Assembly: GCA_003344405.1 (NCBI GenBank)
Contig: NOWV01000004.1
Span: forward strand, 1,054,001-1,118,000
DNA from: Trichoplax sp. H2
Taxonomy: Eukaryota > Placozoa > Uniplacotomia > Trichoplacea
DNA: 64,000 nucleotides
Direction: 5' to 3'
The first letter of the stretch is position 1, and each line of letters opens with the position of its first letter. The position numbers and the translations under genes were made by a program. This document shows, piece after piece, positions 45,716-60,000 of the stretch. Below the pieces are notes generated by a model. The model was given only the letters and a program-made list of their open reading frames with translations, did not search any database and was not told the origin of the DNA.

Positions 45716-48700
45716 ATGGATAAAAACAGAAAGCAATCTCTGGAAGCAGAAGCAAAATATCTAACTAGTAAGTACATAAGCCATACTAACTTCTACTTAT
45801 ACTTCGGTAGGCATTCAATGCTTGGATATCCTTATCCCTTTTACAGTACTACAGCACATGAATTTATTACGGTGGCTCACCATGACGTTATCTCGAATGT
45901 TAAACTTGTACTGTACGTGGAGTAATGGAATTACAAACTTTTTACACTTCTTTCAATTTCTTAATATAGATCTTATAACATCTTACAAGAACAAGCAGGT
46001 TAAACCATTAAGTAATCATTTCACGAAGCAGCCTTCGACCCACTATTTTAACAACAATCAGCGATCGAAATATAACGATACCATGATAAAGATAAAGAAA
46101 TTATCGAACGTACAGTCTTTTCATCACGATTCGTCATCAGCGAATGTTAGCAAAATTCTCAATAGGTATAAAAAGTAACTGATACTATTTATCATGATAC
46201 ATTTGTTGCTTTTATCATGCCGGTTAATTAGTACCGTCTAAGATGCCAGCCGTCACCAACAAACAGTAATGTAACTGAACGAGAGTTGTGATAGCGTGTT
46301 TACGATAAAAATTGGATGTATTCTGAATTTTATTTCGTTGATCATGTTACGTATATCGGTCGTAACCAAAACGTTTTTACTGTGTACTTTTACAAAGATA
46401 TTCGTGGAAGGCTAACAAAAATCAGGTTACTAAGCCCATCTCTCAAGCTAACATCCGTACTACTGATGACAGTAAGCAGAAATCTTTAGTTACTAAAAAG
46501 GATAACGTTACTGGAACTCGTATTTCATGGACAGATATCAAGAAATCAGATTTGAAAGTTAAGAAACAAGTCGAAAAACAACACGTCACCTTAAATCAGA
46601 CACAGCTACAAAATGAAGGAATCAATAATGTAGCAGATACAACCAATTTAATATCAAGTAATCGAACCCCTACTTTATCTAGCAAAGAGGAACGGTTTAA
46701 ATGGTTCAATAATACAGTCAAAAAACATCCTGACCCTTCTCTACGAGATAATAGTAAATTTTTACAGACTTCTAATTTAAATGTACCCTTTTCATCATTA
46801 TCGACTACAACGGAGAAATATAATAATTACGTCAAGTGAGTATCATTATCGATATTTTTAAAATCACGTTGATATCGTAGTAAACATGTCCTGAGTTGGT
46901 CATTGATCCTTATGTCTAGGCCTGATGCATTGCCTTGTCGATCACAACTTAAATGGTCTCGTAATGACAACTCCATGAACCCAACGTCATCAGTAATAAC
47001 AAGAAAGAGTGGTATTATGAAATATTACTCTGCTAAAAAAGCAACAGTACGTACTTGAAAAAATGATTTTTCAAGTTTATTACTTCAGTACTTTTATACA
47101 TGATTAAACAACACTTTCATTAATCAAGTTACCTATATGCCTTTAGGATTACAAGCGATATATTTATTTAACGAATCGTTACAGAAAAAGAAAACCACAA
47201 AGGTACATACTGAAAATCTTCTCATAGGATCAATTATATGGTCATTTAAACACGCTAAAATTTAATCTTATTTGCTTCATAAAATAGAATTTAATGTACT
47301 GCAAATTAATTTTGAAATTTCATCACGTGTAATATTCTATATAGCTTAAAATTATTAAAGCTTAAGAAATCCTGTATAAATCCAAATTACTTTTCCTTCC
47401 GAAAAAGTTTAAGGAGGTATGCTATTACCAAATAATTTCATTTGGACTTTCTAGAAGTATGATATACTTATTTTTGATTTATATCTCGTGCCTTTTTAAG
47501 GACAAACCTTAGCAAACCTAGACGAAAAGTGAAAGTTACCTCGAAGGCAGTTTATACGAGACGAAAGGTAAATAAGAATGTTAAGGATATCTAGTTGATT
47601 TATCGCTATCAGTTAGACATACTATATCAATACTTATTAAATATTCTTCTATCGTCATCTCCATCTTCAAATCATAACTTTTTATCATTTGCAGGAACAA
47701 CCCAGCTACAATTATTACAATCTAGATGGTGTTCTTTACAAATCAACGGGTACAAAATTAGTCTCCCGTTTATCAAGCGTCGCTAACAAAGATGCCATTG
47801 TCAATAAAAGGCATAAACTGATCAAACTCAGAAAAGGTATGAAACTCAGATATTAAATTTCATTGTGATGAACTATATATTAGTTGAAAGTAATAAAGAT
47901 GATCTAACAAATTAAAATCATAACAGTCAATAAAACAGTGGCGAGAGAACCGGCCGTAACTCCTAAGAAAATAGTAAAATTTGGTGGTCTATTATCAAGA
48001 AAATATTTAGAAAAGTATTCCTCGAAAAAGTACAAGATTAATCATAAGATGTTAGTTATCACGAATTTATGCATCCGTACACTTCACGGCAACACGTACA
48101 TAAAAAATTAGAATTATAGATTTGATTTATTAACATACATTTCTATTAGGTCCATAAATCAGTCATTGGCAAGCAAGTCTGTAAATTCAATAAAAGATGC
48201 TAATCGGCAATATTGCCTATTTTATTGTCGCTATGGTAAATTGTATTGTTAATAATATTACACGTATAACTCCGTTAGCTTGATATGTATGGTGTGAAAT
48301 TACCCGATACGTAGATTGATCAAATATTCGATAACAATTTCTTTAGGTAAATGTAACCGCGGAAATGAATGCCCTTATGTCCATGATCCTTCTAAAGTTG
48401 CAGTGTGTACAAGGTGCTTAAATAATGTAAAAATTGTTTTATCACGCTGATAACTTAAATATTATAAAATGATATCAAATCTTGTTCTGTTCATCAGATT
48501 CTTAAGAGGGATGTGTCACGCTGAAGATTGTCCGTTCTCTCATCAGATATCTACTGACAAAGTTAGGATAATCCTCAGTGATTCATATATTTTACAATAA
48601 TTATAATTGTGAAATTAATAACGCAAAAACATTTTGATTGTTTTTAGATGCCAGTTTGTTCGTTTTTTCTACGTGGCAACTGCACTAAGGATAATTGTCC

Positions 48701-49611
48701 TTTTTCTCATGTTCGTGTCGCAAAGAATGCAGATTTGTGTAAGAGCTTTCTACTTGGATACTGTCCAGATGGGGTTAAAGTATGAAGTGATTTTGAGCCG
48801 ATTTTCTGTTTATTGTTAACAGTAAAAATTTAACAATTGATAAAAACTTTCAAAAAAGTCAGATTATGCTCAGATTATAACCTTCACCGTGTTATAGTGT
48901 AAAATGAGGCATGTAATAATTTGTCCGGAGTACTCTCGTAATGGGCAGTGTTCTAAAGGCCGAAACTGTCGCTTGCTCCATCGACGAATAAGGTTTTTAC
49001 GAAAAAAAGGTGCGGCTATCCGACGCAATGTGTTCTTACCTTACTTTGATATATGTTATTAAGTGTTACTATGTGTTTAGGAATTGAGATTTCTGATGAA
49101 AAAACAAATAATACCCGGAATGAGAAGCAATTTCTTGCTAAAGAACCTGCTCCATTTAAAGTTATTCGTAAACAAATGGAACGGATAGATACAAATAATA
49201 AGAAAAAACAAGGTAAAATAATTACTTAAAGGTAATGTCTTACAGAAAATTGGTATAAAGATAACATACACTGGTACTTATATTTAAACCTTAGCGGAGG
49301 AATCGATTTTACAAAATTCACTTTATGCTGATAAGAAAGACGAAAGTGCTGGTAATGTAGCAACGATGATTGTTATCAATAATACTTATCATACATGTTG
49401 GGTTTACTTAATTTTATTAAGAGTACACCATGTATTAAAGTACCAATCGTACAGTAGAACATGTAATAATATACTTTCCTGAATTTGATTCAGAAAGCAT
49501 TGCACATTAAATACGATATGTATTTTAACTTCAGATTTTCCGATGTTGAAAGCTCCTAGATTTTTGCACCTGAATAGTAATAACGAGGTAACTGATAGTG
49601 AACCAACTTAA
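45716..49611 (+). CDS. ZC3H3: ZC3H3, CCCH zinc-finger protein (mRNA 3'-end/export factor)
   Basis: Sixteen exons: 45716-45767, 45970-46165, 46398-46835, 46920-47046, 47147-47202, 47501-47567, 47695-47836, 47927-48029, 48150-48235, 48347-48413, 48498-48561, 48648-48779, 48898-49009, 49081-49212, 49295-49351, 49535-49611. Phase is consistent; 635 aa (human 948). The N-terminal 390 residues are polar and low in conservation, apart from basic blocks such as YKRYIYLTNRYRKRKPQR. Five tandem CCCH fingers follow at about 410-545: CRYGKCNRGNECPYVH, CTRFLRGMCHAEDCPFSH, CSFFLRGNCTKDNCPFSH, CKSFLLGYCPDGVKCKMRH and CPEYSRNGQCSKGRNCRLLH. All have the C-x7-8-C-x4-6-C-x3-H style spacing and match ZC3H3/Smicl closely. 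The family acts in the nucleus in polyadenylation and mRNA export. The first small exon and the start codon are the least certain. Confidence 0.93.
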
Positions 49612-51492
49612 GAAAGTTTCTGCAAGTATTGTCAATATACGTATTTTATAAACCAAATATTTATGATAATCTAGTAGAAAGGTTTTTCAGAAAATGAGCT
49701 TATGCTATATTATCAACTAGAAATTTTTCACTTCAACTGAATATTTATATATTATTTGCGAATGTAATATGAACGGTAGGGTCATATATCGACTCTTGAT
49801 GGCGATCAAAAGGCATATTAAATTTAAAAATATTAAGCTTTTATATTTCATAAATAACAGTTGATCGGTAGTTATATTTAAACAGTACTGTTTTCAAGAT
49901 TATTTGGGCATGAATCTTTTCTTAAGCGCCGTCATATGTTAGGGTTAAACCTGACTCCTCTTTATTAATAAATTCAAAGATGATTATAATCATATTGTAA
50001 TTGTAGTAGAGATTTTAAAAGTTCATCCAAAGATGTTATGTATATTTACGATATTCCTATATATTGGTAATAAAATCTAGAAGTAAAATAGATTTACAAA
50101 ATCAGAATATTAACTGAGGCGACCATTGGACGCAAATAGTATTTACGTTCTCTGATATCTCTAAATTACAATTTTAGAAAGTTACTTATCTAAATACATC
50201 TTCACTTGAAAATTAATTTACGCTATGTGAAAAAATTTCGTAAACTGTAAGTCAGTCTATGCTAAAATTATTATAACAGTAACGAAGATGACAAGTCGTT
50301 ATTATTTAAAGAACAATCTCTATAAGATTACAAGATAAATAAAACGTACTCTATTGATGTGTCATATCGACTTCTTATCGTTTGTTTCCATGTTATTGAA
50401 GTAGAATTTATTCAGATACGTATCTTAGATGCCATTTTAATAAAATAAGATTTTAAACTTTTCAATTTACTTAACTTGATATCAAAGATGATAAGTCGTT
50501 AATTATTTGATGAAAAATCTCTATAAATTACAAGACATAATAAAAATGTACTCTATTGAGGTGTAATATCGATTTTTTATGGTTCGTTTTCATATTATTG
50601 AAGTAGGCTTTTTTATATATGTATGTTAGATGCCATTTTAATAAATAAAATAAAATTTTTAAACCCTTTAAGCTACCACTTGATATCGCTGATATTTGCC
50701 ATTATCTACGATTTCTTATAAATTACTTACTATATAATTAATTTAAAATATGCATATAGAACAATAAAAAAGTAAAACAGTAGATAAAAAATGAAATTAG
50801 CTGCTAACTAAGAATGGCTGAATTTTAAGCCAAAGATAAAAATTTCGTGTGCTTCTATGCGACCGATCAGACCATAATAGAGAACAGAAATGCAGTCTTG
50901 TCTTTACATCTAATTATTATGACTGAAAGACAGCAATACGTAATAATACTAAATGTATCAAGTAAAGGGAATTCCTTCAAGATATTCCACGTGATATTTC
51001 GTAAGTCTCGAAAACGATTTCTAAGCATAGATATTTCATAATTCTCAACGTTAGTTATATAAACCGCAGCATTATAAATGAATTTTACGAAGTATCCAAA
51101 CACTAATTATAAAAAATAGGACAAAAATAAATTCTATCGTTTCCAACTCGTATTAATAACACGATATACAACGTATAATTTGAACTTATCTACTGCATGT
51201 ACACGTGATATTAAAACAAGTCTCACACTTTATATATATTTTCTATCAGAAATGTAAATAAACGGTATCCTCATTTTATACTTAATTTAAGCACTTGTTG
51301 CTTCATGTACAACTGGCAAATGGCCTTGTTTACAGTAAATAAGTACGCGTATTAGCTTAAATTATCGTAATTATATGGTAGGCACATACATTATGATCAC
51401 ACTATATCGAAAAATCTTATCTATAACATTCATATAACAAATATAATATCAGAAATTAGTCACATAAACAATATAGACATTCTATCAAAATG
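49612..51492. other. Convergent intergenic region (ZC3H3 / receptor 3' ends)
   Basis: About 1.9 kb of very AT-rich DNA between facing stop codons. It contains a diverged 200-bp tandem duplication (50285-50687) and no coding region that I can support. There is no ACAGT cluster. Confidence 0.5.
50285..50687. repeat. Diverged tandem duplication, unit about 200 bp
   Basis: Two direct copies lie at about 50285-50484 and 50485-50687. Shared landmarks in the same order are AAGATGA-AAGTCGTTA, AATCTCTATAA, TACTCTATTGA, TATTGAAGTAG, TAGATGCCATTTTAATAAA and ACTTGATATC. Point differences and small indels show that the duplication is older than the one at 26259. Neither copy is open in any frame. Confidence 0.8.
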
Positions 51493-54400
51493 TTATAACT
51501 CATTTATAGCTATACTCTTAGCGTTAGTCTTGTTACTAAAGTCCGGATTATCTTTTCCAATATTGTACATGTATGAAGATGCAGCAGTTCTAAATCTACC
51601 AAAGCTGTGCGGTTGTGATATAGTACTTGAACTTAAATTACTTTGAGATGATCTCGGCATTTGAGCACGTGGATGCAACATCTTTCGAGCTAAACGAGAG
51701 ATGACCACGATAGTGATAAAGATGACAACTGAACATGGTAATATAACACTCAAGCAGAAAAGTTGCAATCTTGTCAAAGTTGAATGCTCTATAAACAAAA
51801 AGTTACAAAGACACACGCAAGTCAGTACATGAAATTTCTTATATGTATACGTTAATAAACTGTAAAATTGTATTATCACATGATAAAGCAGTCTACGTAG
51901 AAGTATTCTTTAAGAAGGATGTACTCCAACAAAGTTCACAAACTAATATGGGAAATGATAGAGTATTGAACTTCTACTATTTTAAGGTATATTATTTTAA
52001 TTCCCTCATCAAATCAAGTAGAATATAGTATAAGTTCGTAGATTAAGGTAGTCGAATAAGAAAGATGACTATCATTCTAAATAATCTAATTCATAAAGTT
52101 AACATCCACGTATTTTCCTTTAGCCGATTTGTTAACAAAAATTAGAAGTCTTATTGATACGAAACAAATACTATCAGTGATATGAATTTTAATGTTTAAA
52201 TATTATCGTATAAATCATTAATATAGATCAGATTATAATTTAGAGACCCTAGCACATTTATTATAAAACTATCACGCTATGAAAATCACCACAGCTAGAT
52301 TAAAACAAATTTACTCTATTATTTTAAAATTTATATTATATTTACGTCATTATTCAATCAGTTGAGTTAGGTGTAGACGATACTGTTACGAGAATGGATA
52401 ATACCATCATTTAAGACGTCTTTTACTACCCTTGGGCTAATTGGGGTCTGATAGGGATAATTTGGCAGTCGATGTCACATTTATAAAACTAAAAAGTCCA
52501 AACTATACTGAAGACTTACGTATATGAGTGCTTAATCCATTCGCTAATTAATTGATATCGAATGACATCGGAGTATGCAAAGAAAAGTAGAATGAAAATA
52601 GGATTAGTAAGATTCGTGTTGCAACTATAATTATATTAATTTAAGTAAGACAACCATTATTCCTTAATTTAGATTTTACGATGGTGATAAAATTGTTAAA
52701 GAACATGGAATATTTTGAATAGTATCGCATCCTATCTGTCGAAGCGGTTATTGGTACAATAAATCAAGGTAATCCTTTGATAATCTAATCAATTACTAAT
52801 ATTAAATTAGTCGATCTCATTTTGCATAAGCTGAGCTACACTAGTTAAAGGTAGACTCCAAGAGCATATGCAAATTCTATCGAATACGATAAAATCAATT
52901 ATAGTTAATAACTACATACAATTTTTGCAGCTCATACTTTACGGTAACAAAGTTGAAATAAAAAAGTATTTGCTAACTATTACTCTAAATATCAACGTTA
53001 CTTGATATTATGGTGCAATTGGAATTGTTAGCAGGGTTGGCTTGAAGTGGCACATTATGGCAGAATACATCAGGACCAGCAACAGATCGTTCAGAATCTG
53101 AGTATTTACTTAGAATGGCAGTGATTTCCTGTTGGCTGATATTGAATCCACATGAATTGGCATATAATAAGTAACAGCTACTATTGCATAAAGGCATAGG
53201 CTGTGGCTGCAGTAATGTCCAGCTATCGCAGTATGGATAAAAGAAACTGCACATTAGCTTCTTAACTAATTGATTGCAGTCGTCTCGATGATCATAGTTA
53301 GCCCGATATTTGTACCAAGTAAGAATATCTAAAATAATTTGATCAATTGTCCACTGTCGGGCCCAGTTATTACTTCGATAATGTAGAGAATCATTCATAA
53401 ATGTATCTCGGCATACGGAGCCACTATAATTGAAACAGCACGAGGGTTGTGGAGGAAACTTGACATTTCTGCGAAACAAGGGAAGCACAAAATTATGTTT
53501 ACCGACAGTTGATATATGGTATTGCTACTAGCTTCAACATTTAATTTTCCGAGAATCAACTGATTTTCCATTTAATATTTGATATACAATCTGCACATTA
53601 TGAAAGCACTATAGCGAAATTGGGTCATTTCTGAAACTAATGGCGCCCTGTAATAAGATAATACTGCAAGGTAGGCGAATGATAAGTACCGTATACTAGC
53701 AAACTTATCGCCCTTACAGAAAAAATGAAATAAAATAGACACTCATAAGATAAATGCATAAATTGCCATTAGCATATGAAACAAGTCTACGGAGTACTAC
53801 CGTATAATCTTGTTGTGGTAGTAAATTTGAGCTTCTATTCATAACGATAACGCTCAATGTATGTAGACACAGGATAATTTAAATTCTTTCAATCAATGCT
53901 TGAAAATTCGAGGTTCGGGTAAAAAATGGATTATATTTAATTTCTATGAGACTAAATTTTAACGAATGTCTATTTTAAGTTTATTTCTTTATATAGTGTA
54001 GTGCATGGTCTAATTAAATTTAATGAGACAAGTTCCCTGATTATCGTAAGGTTAATTCCGTAGACAATTTTCGAAATCTAAAGCTAAGTAAATGACAAGG
54101 TATAATATCAAGCAGTTAGTGTCATGTTTTGTGTTCTATTCATATAACCCATTATTTTAAATTAAACCCGTATTGAATTATTATAGCAATATTTTTAAGG
54201 TCAAGGCAGACTTACATTATTTGAAACGTTTCTTTTCCTAACTATTCTTTTTCAATAATTATAATAAATGTTTTGCTCCATTTTGGCGTTTTTGATAAAG
54301 CTAGTTGCTTCTTGATAGTATTTGTACAAGATTATACTATATTATGATTATCTTTTCTGTTAAAAGAGTTATATCATCTTTAATCTTCAATTGTGGAAAT

Positions 54401-56008
54401 GATACATGCAAGTATATATACATAGTATATTCAAGTATATATCGGATTACTTAAATATTTCTTTTAATTAAGAAAGAACATTTTAGAATTATGATTTTCG
54501 TAGATGATGTCATTAAAAGATAGTCATTATTAGTTATTATTTTGCTAGCAACATGGTTTCAAGTATCATTTACATTTTCCAATATCATATTTAGCTAATA
54601 AGCATAATAAATCTAATGTTACTGTACATAAAAGTTAACTTACGTGCACGCATGTTCATCATCAAGATGTTGCATTCCTTTATTGCTATGCCATACTCTA
54701 CTAGTTATTTCAGACTGAGATAATGCAATAGGCAGTTGATCTAGAAAAAGAGTAAAAAAGGTTTAAAAATGTGACGACTCAACTATAGCTCTAGTTTCGT
54801 GTTATAGTAGGGTAATTATCGATTCCTATTCGTTAATATAATATTATTAATATAAGAGAAACATGATTGTCTCGCTATACCTCCTATTTTTCAAGTAGAT
54901 CAATAAAAATTACTAGTACCGTATATACCGGTAATACGCAGCTTTAAATATGGTATAATACTGTAATCTATAAAGATATAGAAAATTGTAATTATTGATT
55001 TAAAATACAGTCATAGATGACATTTAAATCTCTTGCTTGTCTCTTCGTTTACTACAGGATCTATAAGGCCTACACCCAACTTAGATCATCTACCATATTT
55101 ACTGTCGCTATATTTTTTCTGATCAGAATTTTCTCTAAGCTACGGTAACTATCTTAAATTTTGATTACAGAGTTGTACTGTATATTACAAATCAAAAACT
55201 AAAGGATATAGTTATTACAATCATGATATATAATAAATCCTCATCCTTCCAACTATCTTATGGGAGTAATTAGTGATTTTTTAAAAATGCAATTCAAATT
55301 ATATAATAGTAATTAGTTATCGCTCTGTTGTGTATGTCTGTTGAAAGAGTTACTAATTCACAGCGCCCACTGATATAAAGTTAATGTCCGGGAAAATGAA
55401 AGGTATCATCATTATTATTATATCGTTTTTTGCTAGTTCTAGCGTGCTATTCCATAATTGTATTGATGGATTTTTAAGAATAATTCAATAACATTAAGGA
55501 TATTTAAACGTCTAAAATTTTAAAAGAATAAAGTAAATTTCTAGATTGAGAATGAAAGATTAAACAGTGACTTGAGGATATTTTATAAAGTGGTGCGTTC
55601 GAAAAACGGCAGACATAAATGATTGAAAAAATAGCTCGATTAAATAACCGTTGATGTTGATAGAAAGATTATTATATGACTCCAGACGGGTATAAAATGT
55701 CTATTTTATTACGACTATCAAGTCGTTGTAGCTTTAAAGAAGTAAGTTAATGATTACACAAAATGTTATTGTAACTAATACTAGCCAGAAACTATTTCTT
55801 AATGGGATCACATTTAAAACTGTATCTATTTTTTAGTATTTATTTAGGATAGCAAACCAGTAAAACAAAAAATGCTTTTGAATTGACGATCTTATTTCGA
55901 GTTAAATTTTATTCATTATACATCCTTACCTGACAATAGTACAAAAAGGAGTAAGAAATGTTGGTACAATTTCTTTGAAGTATAACTTGAGTCGAAGAGG
56001 ATAGCCAT
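51493..56008 (-). CDS. Single-pass membrane protein with Frizzled/ROR-like cysteine-rich domain
   Basis: Four minus-strand exons: 55930-56008, 54644-54740, 53002-53468, 51493-51788; 312 aa with exact phase closure. Residues 1-26 form a signal peptide with a hydrophobic core (FLLLFVLLS). Residues about 57-205 are cysteine-rich (YSGSVCRDTF, DDCNQLVKKLMCSFFYPYCD, PLCNSSCYLLYANSC), matching the Cys spacing of Frizzled/ROR/MuSK-type CRDs, with several N-glycosylation sequons. One transmembrane helix (about 221-245, ILPCSVVIFITIVV) is followed by a basic stop-transfer and a 67-residue Ser/Thr-rich tail containing NPDF. There is no seven-helix Frizzled body and no kinase. The CRD family binds Wnt or other lipidated or secreted ligands; here ligand binding is inference. 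The CRD, TM and tail exons are secure. The first exon was found by its signal-peptide character and matching phase and is less certain. Confidence 0.82.
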
Positions 56009-56960
56009 ATCGGAATTCTGTAGGTAAGTAAGGCGCAGCAATTCGATGATACCTTTATTCTCGTTGATAAACTCGGTATCCTACTAGCAATCTATAAGTT
56101 CAATGATGCCCCATTAACTAAAATAGAGTAAAGTATTGAGCAAGTTTATCATCATAATTCAAAAGAAGTTATAGCTGTCAATAAATCAATCAATTTTAAC
56201 AGAGATGGCATTGAAGTTAGAAGGCAGGGAAACAATTGACAATGGATGATATGATATGATCAAAATTGAAATAGAATAAGATTCGTACTATATCCAGCAA
56301 AATTAAATTGAAATAAAGAAATAGAAGTAACACAAATTAAGACAGATCAGAAAATAGGCTTCCTTCTTTTGTTATGCAAGCCATAAAACAACAATTATCT
56401 CTAGAACTCATGCAAAAACAATACGTGCATATTCAATAATAATTTATGGTCTAGATAGTGGTATTGTTACGATCGGTCCGTGGATATTAGAATACTACGT
56501 GCATATACGCGTAGCTAGAACAATCTGTCATTAATTACAAGTATTCAGTGAAAGGAGTACAAGGGCGAATGCCTACCAACTAGGGTCTATATTAACTATA
56601 CAGTATTATAAAGGATGATACCGAAATAGTCTGGATGAAAATTGTATTACAAGAAAGTATGGTGAGACTATCACTAATTTTATAAAACGATAAATGATGC
56701 GTTATTGAATTGGAAATTGAAAAATTTCACCATTTCAATGTATAGTTATAAAAACTGTTATAAAATAGTATACCATCCTATAGCTCGCATAGAAGCACTT
56801 AAGATGGAAGAACATGATGGAAGTTGATTGGTTAGAGTTCTTTACCATTCATATCGTGAATTGTCCAATATCGATATTAACTACATATTTAATAGTTTTA
56901 TGCTTTCTATATACCCTAACATACGGTGTATATACGTATGCTATCGCAATATAATTAATG

Positions 56961-57040
56961 TTATCATTGTCATCCCGTCACCTTTTTCATTTATCACTAT
57001 CATCGCCATCATCGTTATCAACATACTATCATAATCATTC
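56961..57040. repeat. Degenerate ATC/TCA trinucleotide repeat
   Basis: A low-complexity stretch rich in ATC/TCA triplets with interruptions. It explains part of a short plus-strand open frame here, which is not called as a gene. Confidence 0.6.
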
Positions 57041-60000
57041 TATAAGGGTAAAATTAACTTATTCCAGATACGAAAAAAGATATTATTTCTTCACTTACTA
57101 GTTAGTCTCCATCCTTTTAATATACTATATGAATTCAAAGGTAATTTAAAACTCTATTAATTATTATTTTTTAATTTTGACTTATATAAATGCTAAGTAA
57201 ATAATTAACCGGTTACTAATGTCAGTGATATTTTAATTGCATTGTCTTTCTACAGATAAATAGTAAAATAACATATGATAATTTTTGGAATAAAGTCGCA
57301 GCATAGAAATGAATGACGTCATTTTTGAATAATGACGAAAGAGTAGAGCAAATAGAATAAGTTCAATTTATTTTGATCTAAAATAACAATGAATATTTCT
57401 TAATCATGGAACGATCGGAAATTAAAAAAACGCCATAAAAATGGACCTTTAAGGATAATTGTAAACTTGATAAATTGAATAGACAGAGGGAGTTGAAAGT
57501 TTTTATAGAAATTATGGAGTAGATGATTTAATCAATGATTAATAAATTATCTTCTATCTCTATTTCTTTTAATTGAGAGATCACACTTCAATAAAAAAAA
57601 GAATTTTTGACAGGTATTGTTGATGAACATATCTATCATCAGTCAATCATCCTTATAAAGCAGAAACATGAGAAAGAAGTCAAATACCGGTAGTTATAAA
57701 AATATTAAATTGATGAATCCAATAGGCTACCGTAGAATTGGGGAAAAAATCTTTGCTATAGCAATACTGAACAACAATCATACTTGATAAGGTACATTTA
57801 ATGATCAATTTCGGTTAAAAAATATCAAATAACAAATATGCAAACTAAAATTCAGATATTGCATCCAATAGCTAAAATGTATAATTCCCTAGTTACCACT
57901 TTACTATAACTATCGATGGGATTAAATTGAAATCCTTGAACTCTTGTAAAATCTGAGGAAAAGAAAGCACTGGCTTATGGTTTGAATTCGTTTTAGTAAA
58001 AAATATACAGCTAATTAAATAAATATAATTAAAGTAGGTAAATTGTTTCATTTTTGAATCTCATTCGCTAATACCTAAGTCGTTTTTCTTAATTAGGCTA
58101 GCCGAAATAGATTTATATATCATAACCGACATTTTTCATGTTTGAGTACTTTTAATAACCCACATAGATTCAAAAAGTTAGTTAATATCCTCAAAATGAG
58201 CTCAAGATATTTTCGTTATCATGATACTATTTTCTAAAATATTGTACTTATTTAAATCAATCAAATATAGAAGGAATCCTTTTTAAAGCACACTAGTAAA
58301 TTACCCGTTTAAATGAACGGGAATATATTCTGCACGAAGCAACAAATTAAAAGAAAATTCATAACTAGATTTTCTTACTACTGTATGATATATGCTTCCG
58401 AGATATGTACAATGCTAGAAAGATTACTATATTCAAAAATCGATAATTTGATCATCTATGCTTAAATTATACATTCATTCATCTCCTATCTACATAAATT
58501 TAAATCATTGATCAAGCGTTTTTATTAAATGATAAAGCGATCGATTTAATAATAAAGTCATGTCTATAATAAATAATCGCACTAAGTATAATTTCAAGAA
58601 ATGAACAAGTCATGCAACTAGAAGTCTAGTTACTGAATAGGAATAAAATAAATTGTACATGAAGTTGCATATCAATTGTACGATCGAAAATAATCTAGAA
58701 GTAAATGTTTATACGTGGGGAATATATAAGAGGAAATAGTGAAATCAAGAAATCAAGATTATACTGCATCATGATGCTATTTTCGATAGGTCAACGACCC
58801 AAGTAATGGTTATTAAAAATATGTTGATTTCATATTATTTCATTAATCCAACATAGTCTGATGGACAGTATGGACATAAAAATAGCACGCTAGTATATAC
58901 TTTTAAACTATTATTTTTGATAGCAGTTTATGATTTCATGAAATGCTTAGTTTGAGTACTACAAAATAAGCTGAAGTTCATCCTGTATTATTTATCAATT
59001 TTTTATTCTAATACATTCTTTGATTGATATAGATTTAGACTAATAGCAAGCTCTGATACGCTGATAATTACTTTCAAGATGAAGATGAAAAATTATGCTA
59101 TTGGTAAACTACGCAGTTACTATTTTTTATATTAAATTATTACTTGCTAAGACAGTAAGATAGAAAGATGTCTGGATACAGTTGCATATAAAGTAGAGTA
59201 GCTCCGATTTAACAATCTAAAACTAGTATTTCTCGTGCATTAATCAAAGAATTAATTCTAAGTGAACTAAGACATCGAAAGTGATCAGTAAATTGTGTTA
59301 ATAATAAAATTTTAAGATTAATATGTAAGTATGTAACATTGAACGTTTATAGATCATTAATACAGCAAATATACATCAAGTGTAATTAAGCTATTGATCA
59401 GATCAATTTATAGTAGCTACTAAATAACAAGATGTGGTTCACTTAAAAGATTTGTTACAGTTTTAAGATATTGAAATGTGGTAATTACAGCATGTATAAA
59501 GGAGAGGAAGTACCCTAACAAGATAGTAGATTATTTAAAGGAAGGAAATAGGTTTCAGTCGAACCTGATCTAATTTTAGGATAAAAGTAAATTTAGCTAG
59601 CGAAAATTTGCGCTCTTAGTAAATACAAATAAAGATATTACAGATATAGTACTTTGACCTACAGTATCAGGGGCATGAATGGATTTATGAAAGATTTGAG
59701 AAAACGTTTTAATTGGAAACAACAGTTTAATATATGTTTGTTCATCGAATATCCATGCCTCATAAGTTATTGTAAACAAGAAGAATATCATTTTAAATTG
59801 GGAATGATACTAGTTAAAGTGAATATCAATAGCTGTAATAATATTGCATAATTAATATTCTTTATCCTTTTACATCATCTATCATTTTGAATTTGCAAGT
59901 ATATCGCTACAAACGTCTATAATATTTAAAAGTTTAGGACCGCAAGCTTCATACAAGTATATTGAAATTAGGATCTATTAATGTTAAAATACTAATTCAG

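Noticed and set aside
55384-55494. 36-codon plus-strand frame beginning MSGKMKGIIIIII, like a signal peptide
   Set aside because: It lies antisense in receptor intron 1, the hydrophobic run comes from an ATT microsatellite, and no downstream exon continues it.
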